Below are positions 1-7,698 of a stretch of 13,123 bases of DNA, one piece after another. The stretch comes from Ettlia oleoabundans (taxonomy: Eukaryota > Chlorophyta > Chlorophyceae > Chlamydomonadales). Under the pieces are notes generated by a model, which ran no database searches, was not told the DNA's origin, and saw only the letters and a list, made by a program, of their open reading frames with translations. Location: assembly GCA_019693395.1 (NCBI GenBank), contig JAAMXP010001638.1, forward strand, positions 1 to 13,123, written 5' to 3'. A program made the position numbers and the translations under genes. Each line of letters starts with the position of its first letter. Within the stretch, counting starts at the first letter, position 1.

Positions 1-35
1 ACCATCACCACCCCCACCACTCATATGCCCACCAG

Positions 36-864
36 GTATGCGAGGTGTGCGGCATCTTCATCTCCTCCACCGACAACGAGGCGCGGCGGCGGGAGCACAT
101 TGAGGGCAAGCAGTACATGGGCTGGCTGGCAATACGCGAGAAGCTGAAGGAGCTGCAGCAAAAGTATGAGAGAGGAGTCGGCGGCGCACCCGAAGCACCC
201 AGGTCTGGTGCAGTGCGCTGTGGTAGTGTGCCAGCGAGTGGGCAGGCTGATGGCTGGGCTGGGCCTGAGCTGACCCTGGGACTCTGCTGCTGGAGCTATT
301 TCTAGCAGGCCTGTCACGTGTTGCTGGTTGCCAGACTGTTGCATAGGGCGTCCCCAGCGTAATCAGCGCTCTGCCGCGCTGCCTGCCTCAGCTAGTTGCT
401 CCAAGCTCTCTGCATAATATCATACCGGGGCAATCCATTTGTGTGTGGGGCTGTGGTCTGAACTGTGTTGTGTCTGTTGTCATGCTGCAGGGAGGCGGAG
501 GAGGGTGAGGTGCGTGAGGAGGGGCGGCGCCACCGGAGCAGGAGTGGGGATGAGCGGGAGCGCCACCGCAGCCGCAGCCGGTCGCGGGACCGCAGGTGGG
601 AGGGTGGGCTGGTGGACTGATGTGCCACTGGCACAGCACAGGCGGCTGGCAGATGCCACTTTTCTAATGCGTAGGCAGATGTGTTTTCGTGGTGGCGGGA
701 ACCACTTGTTCTTGAGCATACCGCCTCTCCCTCGCAGGCGGTACGATGACAGGCGGTACGACAGGCGGAGTGACGGCCACCGCGGTTACAACCGTGGTGG
801 CAGCAGCCGCGGCGGCTACCAGGCCATGCCGCCGCCGGATGCTTACCGCAGCCGGAGGTACTGA
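36..864 (+). CDS. LUC7-like U1 snRNP splicing factor, C-terminal part (5' truncated)
   Basis: Exons 36-163, 491-595 and 738-864 (stop TGA 862-864); the 5' exons lie left of the window. LUC7 proteins belong to the U1 snRNP and help choose 5' splice sites in the nucleus. The first exon encodes the second LUC7 zinc finger: CEVC, then a D/N/R-rich spacer, REHIEGKQYMGW and IREKLKELQQK, which matches the family's CxxC...H...GKxHxGY...IREKL layout. The next exon is an RS-like domain rich in RHRSRS/RSRSRSRDRR; the last is an R/Y/G-rich tail (RYDDRRYDRR, GGYQAMPPPDAY). Splice sites are AAA/GTATGA and CGCAG/GTGGGA donors with CTGCAG and CTCGCAG acceptors, and the phases join exactly (AA+G = Lys, AG+G = Arg). 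The exon start at 36 follows a C-rich tract ending CCACCAG, which I read as intron. Oddity: the last zinc ligand, usually His in GKxHxG, is Tyr here. Identity is secure; which LUC7 paralogue it is cannot be told. Confidence 0.88.
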
Positions 865-1137
865 GTAGTCAGAGCTGATGGTACTGCGATGCGCCCCAGC
901 ACATTCAACATTCCTATGTGTGAACTGCCTGCCCTCCTGTGTGCAAGTTGACGCATGCTTGTTCTTCCAGTCCTGCCCTCCGTTCTGCTGCACTCCTGTT
1001 GCACTCCCATTTCATCCCAACCTTGTCTTAGTTTGTTAGTGGGTTGTGGCCACCACCCCTCCGTCTCTTCGACAAACGCAGACGTGTCTGTAGCATGTGC
1101 ACCTGTCGCTTGTACATGTGATACAAACACAATAGAC

Positions 1138-1153
1138 GGCCCCGGTTGGGGCC
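1138..1153. repeat. Perfect 6-bp hairpin with GGTT loop
   Basis: GGCCCC (1138-1143), loop GGTT, GGGGCC (1148-1153). All six pairs are G-C. It lies in the intergenic region about 275 nt after the LUC7 stop. It may be an RNA structure in the LUC7 3' UTR or chance in GC-rich DNA; role unknown. Confidence 0.55.
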
Positions 1154-1339
1154 ATCGCAGGTGCAGGCGCATGCTGCAGGCACACGTAGAGGAGCCACCG
1201 GTTTGGTTCATTTACGAACATCTTGGCACTTTCAAAACGTTTCTACTATCATTCACTACTATCCAATTTGGGAACAATGTGTTGGCAATGCTGCAGTTGA
1301 GGAAACCAGTCGTCACAGCCGCATTCAATCTCTGCGGTA

Positions 1340-1382
1340 TCCTGGTCCCAGGAGTGAAGTTTGGGTGCACGAAAGTGCACCT
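1340..1382. repeat. Two tandem hairpins, one with a GAAA tetraloop
   Basis: Hairpin A: TCCTG (1340-1344), loop GTCC, CAGGA (1349-1353). Hairpin B: GGTGCAC (1364-1370), loop GAAA (a GNRA tetraloop, 1371-1374), GTGCACC (1375-1381), extendable by a G-T wobble to 1363-1382. Nine bases separate the stems. Such adjacent stems could belong to a structured RNA, but I cannot match them to a known snRNA, SRP RNA or RNase P motif. Confidence 0.45.
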
Positions 1383-1605
1383 GCAAATGGAATGCCATAT
1401 CCCAGAAGAATTGTTGTTTGTACCAAAACCCTTATGGTGCAGGATGTCGCCTAAGATTCCCTTACACAAAAATGTACACAAATGTACAGCAGCTGACTGA
1501 GGTGCTGATGGTCAGACCCAAACGTGGCTTCCAGCAACCGAGGACTCGACGTTTGCGCTGATCAGGAATATCTGAGTGCATGCAATTGAGTCGTTAACCA
1601 TCGTC

Positions 1606-3537
1606 ATGCGAGTAGCCGTAGTGGTGGCGGTGGTGGGTCTGGTGCTGGGTGGGGTTGATGCCCGGCCCCAGCACCCCGGGCCCAGCGCCGGACCGCTGTT
1701 AGGGCCTGCACCTAGGTTCAATGGTCTGGATGGGTTGGTGGCTAATACGGCAGAGGAGGTTCCTGCGGGCTCCGCGGTGACTGCCTCATCGTCTGGGCTG
1801 ACGGTCGATGTTGGAAACCGTGGAGCCGTTAAAAACTTTTGGAAGCAGGTTTACCTGGCTTCAGAGGGGAAGCCCTTGGGCTGGAAGGGGGGGTCCTCAC
1901 GTACCTGCCGTGCCGGCACCACTGGGGCCGCCCACAAGCAGGCCACCGTGCGCCGCATCAACTGGTTTAGGGTAAGCATCGCCAGGGGGTGTTGGTTTAT
2001 AAGGTTAAGGTAATGATTGACCTGAGTTGCAGCGAGGATCATTTAACGTGTGTTGGGGGCTTCTGGGGTGGGCTGTGCAAATGCCGAGAAGGGCAAGGGC
2101 TTGTGGAGGAAAGGGGTGTGCTGCCATGCCCCACTAAAGAACGACTGCGCAAAAAGAAGTAATTTTGGGCCACCCATGGGGCCAACTGGCGGGCCAAAGC
2201 TGTACAAACATATAGATCAAATGCCACTCTTTATCAGAAGGTCCATCTGCACTGTGCTTTAGCCACCTGCCAGGTCCTACTGTGAGCCACCGTCTGCAGT
2301 TGTGCCTCCTGGCCCTAAGCCTCACCCATCCTCATCCCTGCTCATGAATGCAGGCCATGGCAGGTGTACCTGCCACCGTCACACTTGACGGCACCTTCTC
2401 ACGCAAGGCGCAAGCCGCCGCTCTAATCATGATGGCCAACCAGGCGCTCACGCACTTCCCCTCCACCCTCTGGCGCTGCTACAGCAAGACGGGGGCAGAA
2501 GCAGCCGCCAGCTCCAACCTTGCACTGGGCATGTTGGGTGCTGCTGCCGTGACGGGTTACATGCAAGACTATGGTGCCAGCAATGGGGCAGCCGGCCACC
2601 GCCGCTGGCTTCTTTACCCCCAAAGCCGCCGCATGGGCACTGGTGATGTCGACAACGATCAGTCTAGCAGGTACATGCAAGCGGGCGTGCCCTGATCGGT
2701 GTCTTTCATGAAATGCAATCCTCCGAGGCAGCTGCTTTGGTGTGCTTCAGCACTCTCAAAAGGTGCATTGCCTGCTGCTGGGGAAAGTGTTGCGGCCATG
2801 TTGTGCCGCCTGCACTTAGCAAATGACGAGAGGAGTGCTGCAGACTGCCTGCCGCGTAGCACCCGCGCTTTGTGCTCTCCCCACCTGCTCTAAAATTTAG
2901 CAGACACAAAATAATCATGCGGCTCTTCCCGTGCGTAGGTATGGCGCAAATGCGATTTGGGTGTTTGACTTAGCTAACTGGGCCAAGCCACGGCCCAAAA
3001 CGCGGAAGCCATACATTGCCTGGCCGCCCCCAGGCTATGTGCCTTACCCGGTGGGATGGGAAGCAGAGGCATGGTGTTGACCGAGGCAACCCAGGGGGCT
3101 TTGTTGCAGTTGGACTGCAAGTAGCAGCCTGCAGAAGCAAAACAGATATGTGCAGCTGGATATGCACATGGTCGTGTGCACTTCTAACCGTCCCATCTTC
3201 CATCCACACCCATTCTATCTGCCTCCCCCCGTTTTGCCAGGTTGTCTGGCCTCGCTGGTCCTTCTCATACCCCGGTGCCAATTTCTCTAGGGCCCGCGTG
3301 AGCATGAAGTCTGTGCGCACGGGAAAGGCAATAAAGGCGGTGAAGGAGCGTGTTGATAACGGCGCTGGAGACAACACGCTGGTCTGGCTGGCGGCGGGGC
3401 GCACGGGCAACGACTATGGCTACTGGCCCCGCCCCAAGAGAGATGAGGCCATTGCTGTTACGGTATCAAACGTGATTATTGGCCGCAAGTCACGTAGCTT
3501 CCGTTATGTAGTGCGCATTTTTGACCCATCAAAATGA
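1606..3537 (+). CDS. Secreted CAP/SCP-domain protein
   Basis: Four exons: 1606-1971, 2354-2670, 2939-3050, 3241-3537; 363 aa. The start is the first ATG after an in-frame TGA at 1573. Residues 1-19 form a signal peptide (hydrophobic AVVVAVVGLVLGG, likely cleavage after VDA), so the product enters the secretory path. The CAP domain starts near INWFRAMAGVPATVTLD (residues about 117-133) and runs through QAAALIMMANQALTHFP, GAEAAASSNLALG and GHRRWLLYPQ. Candidate cavity residues of the CAP fold are His156 (LTH), Glu171 (GAE) and His204 (GHRRW). After GTGDV comes a proline/tryptophan-rich stretch (IAWPPPGYVPYPVVWPRWSF), then a beta-rich C-terminal part ending IFDPSK. This layout resembles bacterial 'CAP domain-containing proteins' more than plant PR-1. 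CAP proteins act in diverse extracellular roles such as lipid or sterol binding and defence; the role here is unknown. The introns (382, 268 and 190 nt) show it is a nuclear gene. Donors are GTAAGC, GTACAT, GTGGGA; phases join exactly. Confidence 0.86.
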
Positions 3538-3699
3538 GGAGCACAGTGAGGCTGTGCGGCTGCAGGTGATGTCACCGAACAGCAGTTGAGGCCATTTTTT
3601 TGTGCTTTGACTGCAGCACATTTTGCCGGCCTGTGCCATTGATATTCTTGTACTTGCGTGAACCTGCTTCGGTCCAGCTGAATCAGCTGCCCCCGCATA

Positions 3700-3704
3700 T
3701 GTAA
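3700..3704 (+). terminator. TGTAA poly(A) signal of the CAP gene
   Basis: TGTAA 163 nt after the CAP stop codon. This pentamer is the usual green-algal polyadenylation signal, with cleavage expected some 10-20 nt downstream. It is short enough to occur by chance, but its placement in the expected 3' UTR supports it. Confidence 0.6.
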
Positions 3705-3957
3705 GCATGGATGCCTCGTTGAGGGTTGCAGGATATCATGGGCGGAGGGGCTGTGGAGGCATGCAGGGGATGGAAAGCAAGCTCAAGTAGTGTGTCAATG
3801 CCATGCTGAGGCCAGGGTTGCATGCAATGCAGAAGCAACTGGACCCCTTGTTCCTAGACAGGTGTCCTGGAAAGTTAGCGCACAGGCCGAAGGCCTGCTC
3901 CCTCCTGACCAGAGCATCGTAGCTTCTGATGCCTGTGCTTCCACTGGCGGCACCAGG

Positions 3958-3962
3958 TTACA
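3958..3962 (-). terminator. TGTAA poly(A) signal of the putative GPI-protein gene
   Basis: TTACA on the + strand is TGTAA on the - strand, 229 nt after the stop at 4191. It is the only such site I see between 3705 and 4190 on that strand. The two opposing signals are about 250 nt apart, so the transcripts need not overlap. Confidence 0.5.
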
Positions 3963-4190
3963 GAGTTCAATGCTTCACTTGCGGTTATAACTTGGGATAG
4001 TTTATCTAATAGCATTGCATAATCTGGGTAGAAGAGAAGGAAGGAAGGCAAAAGCCAATCACACAGCAAGGAGCATTCAGCCACAAGAATACATGGATAT
4101 ATTTCAGCACAGCAATGCCTCATAACATAAGCCAATGAGCGACTTCTCCCAGCCTGGCGCCTTTGCCATCATACCAAATCCATTTGCCTG

Positions 4191-7147
4191 CTACAGAAGA
4201 AAGGCAGCAGTTGCTGTGGCAGCCATGCACAGCAGCCAGCCTGCAGCGCGGGTGGTGCTGCTTGGCGCGCTGTTGGTGCCCTCAAACTCCGCGATCAGCT
4301 GGGCATCTATCAGCAAGTCTGAGGTGGCAAAGGAGCTGGTGGGGTCGTAAGAGAGGGCCTGGAACGAGGGAAAGGTGAACTGCACAAACTGCATTGCCTG
4401 CTGGCCGTTGCCACGGGGCGGGGCAGTCACGGTGATGTTGGTGATGGCGCCGTCTGCAGGCAGGCAAGCGGGCACGGCCAATAACGCGACAGCGCAAATG
4501 AGTTTTTGAGTGGCTGACTTGTAGGGTGCATATGAAGGAAGGGTAGGTTGCGGGATGGAATGGGATGGGGCGCCGTGCAAACGGCTCGTGAAAAGAGGGA
4601 TTGCAGTGTTGGGTGGCTGCTGGACTTCCTCTAATGTTTTCTGCAAAATGATTCATTGCGCCTCTGCTGGTGGCTACCTGCATTGCCCTGACGAGACCTA
4701 GCCCACCACCAGAACTCTATTTGCAGGCGTCCATCCCCCAACCTTTCCACGTGTATTGCAATGCAATTCCCTCACCAACAACTCTCCTACCACCCTGACT
4801 TACCCACAAGGGCGGTGGTGGGCACATCCAGCTTGACATCCACATCACCCGAGCCAGGCAGGGCCATGAACAGGCGGTGCATGTTGTCCCGCCTCCCTAG
4901 CCCAGCCACTGGGCGCTGTGCGGCCAACTTGTCCTCCAGGCGCTTGAGTGTGGTGCTGTTCAGGGTGTGACCGCTCGAGACGAGGCCTACAGCCTCCTGA
5001 AGATGGCAAGGCAGCACAACAGCATGAATAGTGGGGAGGCAGCTGGCCACGACTGAGGGGATGATGCTTAATGAGGGAATGCACGTAGGCAGGCAGGTCA
5101 GGATGGAGATCAATGTTATTAGGAGTGAATTGTCTATATGGCCCCTCCCATCCCACCCCATTCCCTAAAAGACCAGAAAGCAGCCGTACCCAGTGACCCA
5201 TCCTTTGAGAGACATTGCCGTCATCGTTACCCTGGCCAGCAGTCGCATTGCGAAACTGGCCCTGGCCGCCCTGCCGACCCGCACTGCCCTGTAGGCCCAT
5301 GCCGCCCTGCCCGTCGTCCTGGTTCAGTAGCTGCCTCCTCCTCTGGCTGCCTCCTGCAAGTGGCAGCCCAGAGAGCCAGAGCAAGGGGGCAAGAGGTGAG
5401 GGCAGGCAACAATGCTGCAGCATGTACCATACCATTATGCCGTGCAGGATTTGTCAGAAGGCAGAAGAACCTGCAGACACAGACTGCGTAATAGCTTCTG
5501 ACAGCTGTCATGCGTCACCCCAGCACCGACGTCCTCAACCCATACCGCCTCTCCCTATCATGACGACGTTACATGCAGACCTCTATATTGAATTGAGGTG
5601 CCTCATTCACATAGAACCCACTCCCCCTCAGCCTGTCCCCTCCTCTCACCATCAACGCCAGCGGCATACACATCCACTGCCTCCACCCCGCCGCCAACTG
5701 CGTTGAACACTTTCTCTGCCAGCTTAGCCACCTGCTCGTTGGCTTCGGTGCCATCAACTACAGAGACGTCGCGAGATGCATCAGATCCCAGCTTTGTTGA
5801 CTTAAGTGCCAGCAGGCCCACCAGGGTGTCGGAGGCAGAGCAGAAGGGCCTGGGGGAACAGCAGTAAAGGGGCAGGCAGTACGTCCACGGTGGGATCGCA
5901 AGGCAGGGTAGCGAGCAAAAGGCGGTGCTGTGCCTGCCATGGCTCAAAGAAGGAGAGGAACAGTCCTGTAAACTTCCGGTGGGCTGTTTTCGACTGGGCC
6001 CCGTAGTGTGCCACGCCACCTTCCCAGATGCCTGCCTGCCTGCCGGCCTACCAGGATGTCTGCCAGATCCCATGCACCTACGTGCCGGCCTATCTTACCA
6101 ACCACTGACTTCCAGCAGAGTCTTCACGTTGCCGCTTAGAACCTCCATTTCCTCCCCATCAACAGTGAAATTGGTAGCAGAGGGGAAGAGCAGGACCTGC
6201 GTTTAGGCAGGGGCAGCATGTATTGGTCAGACGTAGTGTGTCTGGTGTTTTATGATGGCAGGAGTTAAGTGCACACCATGAGATAGGTGTCAGGCCACCA
6301 GGCCCACCCACGCATGGCATTCATCCCAGGACCCAGCAGCCAGCTGGCACCATGTGGTAGCACCCAACTAGCTGCCATGAGGGTATGGCAGCATAGCTCA
6401 CAGCTTGCATCCCTGCTTGCCTTGAATGCAAAGCTCTGGGGAGATCCAGGGACGAAGGTGCTTGCAGGTGAGCAGGGGGGGATGCTGGTCCTGAAAGGCG
6501 CCGTGAAGACGGCTGTGGTGACGTTGCTCAATGGTGGGTCCGTCTTTGCTGACAAGTCCTCCTGTGCAAGCACCCAAGACCCCTGCAACGGCTATAATTG
6601 CAAAGTCAAACTCACAAACAGCTTGGCGAGGGGAAGAAGGGGCATCATGAACAGCAGCAACCGCAAAAGCGCCACAGTAAGGCCAGGTGGGTGCTCGCCT
6701 TAGCCAGATCCAACACATCGCCAGCCTTCCGATTTTTGACCTGCGAGCCTGCAGATGTAGTTTCGTAAAGTTTCTGCAGAGCAGTGGCCAGGAACTGGCC
6801 ACTACAGGCAGGGGTGCCATCGACGCAGGTGGCGTTGGTGGAGACGATGGTCAACTTGGGGCGGGAAGGGTTCAGCACCAGCTTGATGCCCTGCGCAGTA
6901 GTCGGTACAGCCTCAGGGTCTGGGCGACTGCGTTTCGTATGTCTATCCAAGGCGTATCTACCACAAGCGAGCGAGGCAGGAGGCCAGTCGGGCATCGTGA
7001 GGTTAGCGCTTGTGCTAGCACCTGGGATATGGCATACAATGCCCCGTCGAGCTCTTCGTCTACATCGCCGTCCCATTCGTTGGCGCGGCAGTTGTAGGCC
7101 AGCGCCAAGAGCAGGATGGCGGTCAGGGACTTCGAAACACTGCGCAT
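4191..7147 (-). CDS. Putative GPI-anchored secreted protein of unrecognised family
   Basis: Exon model (5' to 3'): 7147-7022, 6890-6699, 6561-6421, 6196-6099, 5849-5650, 5353-5190, 4996-4804, 4453-4191; 1377 nt, 458 aa. Start: first ATG, opening a signal peptide (MRSVSKSLTAILLLALAYNCRA) followed by acidic NEWDGDVDEE. Mature protein: four early cysteines (64, 71, 136, 189), N-glycosylation sequons at Asn61, 119 and 162, a VDGEEMEVLSGNVK...SGWPFC block (about 165-189), a Gln/Gly/Asp low-complexity linker (about 253-300), and a beta-rich block ITNITVTAPPRG...QFTFPSFQALSYDP (about 374-410). The C-terminus has small residues (TNSAPSS, possible omega site near Asn432) and then an 18-residue hydrophobic tail ending AAFLL-stop, typical of a GPI-attachment signal. 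All phases join. The introns after residues 106 and 153 use GC donors (AAG/GCGAGC, AAG/GCAAGC); exon 3 could instead begin at 6582 in the same frame. Function unknown; I see no catalytic motif. The exons from 6196 to 4191 are firmest; introns 1 and 2 are least certain. Confidence 0.68.
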
Positions 7148-7698
7148 CTTGTTTGAGACAATGGAGACAAAGATTTCCTGGAACAATACGTAGTGGATGG
7201 GGTAATGCGCTACTAACTAAAGCCTGCGTGGTGAGGCCCATGCAGCAGTCTGGCGCCAGCTGTCGTGTGCTGGCGCCAGGCATCGCCTCCTTGTTGCTTT
7301 CTGCTTCTGCCCACAGCGCTCGACAGCTTGTGCAGCATGTACCGCCAGTGACCAAAGCGCATCAATATTCAACAACGCTACCCAGGCTTGCCGACCCCCT
7401 TACTCAGGTGCAGCACCCATGTTTGACCCAATTATATTTTCCGCTGACTCCATCAGCTTGTTCCTGAGAGCAAAATTCCCCCAGAACTGTGCATCTGGGC
7501 AGCACCCGCCTCTCTGGCCCCTTACCACGGTGAAGACTCTAATGTACAAGGGGTGGTGCCAAGCGGCCAGCCACCTAGTGAGCGAGCAATGAAATGGAGA
7601 GCAGCGACATTCACCATGCGACAATCAAATGCGTACAGGATGTTGAAAACTGACAATAATGTTTGACGCATGCGCCTTTACCACAGCTGCAGCTTGCC
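7148..7698. other. Intergenic region: promoter of the GPI-protein gene and 3' end of the lipoyl synthase gene
   Basis: 551 nt between two minus-strand genes. It should hold the lipoyl synthase 3' UTR (near 7698) and the promoter/5' UTR of the downstream gene (near 7148). No TGTAA on the minus strand was found after the lipoyl synthase stop. Apart from the palindrome pair at 7250-7279 I see nothing notable. Confidence 0.6.
7250..7279. promoter_or_regulatory. Twice-repeated 10-bp palindrome upstream of the GPI-protein gene
   Basis: CTGGCGCCAG occurs at 7250-7259 and again at 7270-7279. Each copy is a perfect palindrome and the centres are 20 bp apart, about two helical turns. The pair lies 103-132 bp upstream of the minus-strand ATG at 7147. 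It could be a paired binding site for a dimeric transcription factor, or a 10-bp stem with a 10-nt loop in RNA. No known factor is assigned. Confidence 0.45.

Larger units (their letters stand above)
865..1605. other. Intergenic region between LUC7-like and CAP genes
   Basis: 741 nt without a supportable gene. It should hold the LUC7 3' UTR and the CAP gene's promoter and 5' UTR. I found no TGTAA after the LUC7 stop and no clear TATA box. The part from about 1200 to 1500 is visibly richer in A/T than its surroundings and has open frames on both strands, none with recognisable protein content. Three perfect or near-perfect hairpins lie here and are listed separately. Confidence 0.6.
3538..4190. 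other. Convergent intergenic region
   Basis: 653 nt between the stop codons of the CAP gene (+) and the putative GPI-protein gene (-). It carries the two 3' UTRs, with one TGTAA per strand. A purine-rich tract (GAAGAGAAGGAAGGAAGGC) lies near 4032-4050. No coding signal was seen. Confidence 0.7.

Noticed and set aside
3..35. Open frame encoding a His-rich HHHPHHSYAHQ stretch before the LUC7 zinc finger
   Set aside because: It reads as a C-rich acceptor tract ending CCACCAG, and the LUC7 family does not have a His run here. Treated as intron.
955..1500. 181-codon plus-strand open frame
   Set aside because: It lacks recognisable protein content, conflicts with the neighbouring gene structure, and long chance frames are common in GC-rich DNA.
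6401..6416. Strong GT donor (T/GTGAGC) after the third exon of the GPI-protein gene
   Set aside because: Its phase would put a stop early in the next exon, whereas the GC donor at 6420 joins in frame to VLLFPSATNF.
6891..7021. Open reading through intron 1 of the GPI-protein gene (VLAQALTSRCPTGLL...)
   Set aside because: The downstream conserved frame (GIKLVLNPSRPKL) is reached only by a frame change. A CAG/GTGCTA donor and GCGCAG acceptor give a clean join, though the donor is not ideal.
7211..7217. TACTAAC-like branch-point motif on the plus strand
   Set aside because: No plus-strand gene is supported here; likely chance.
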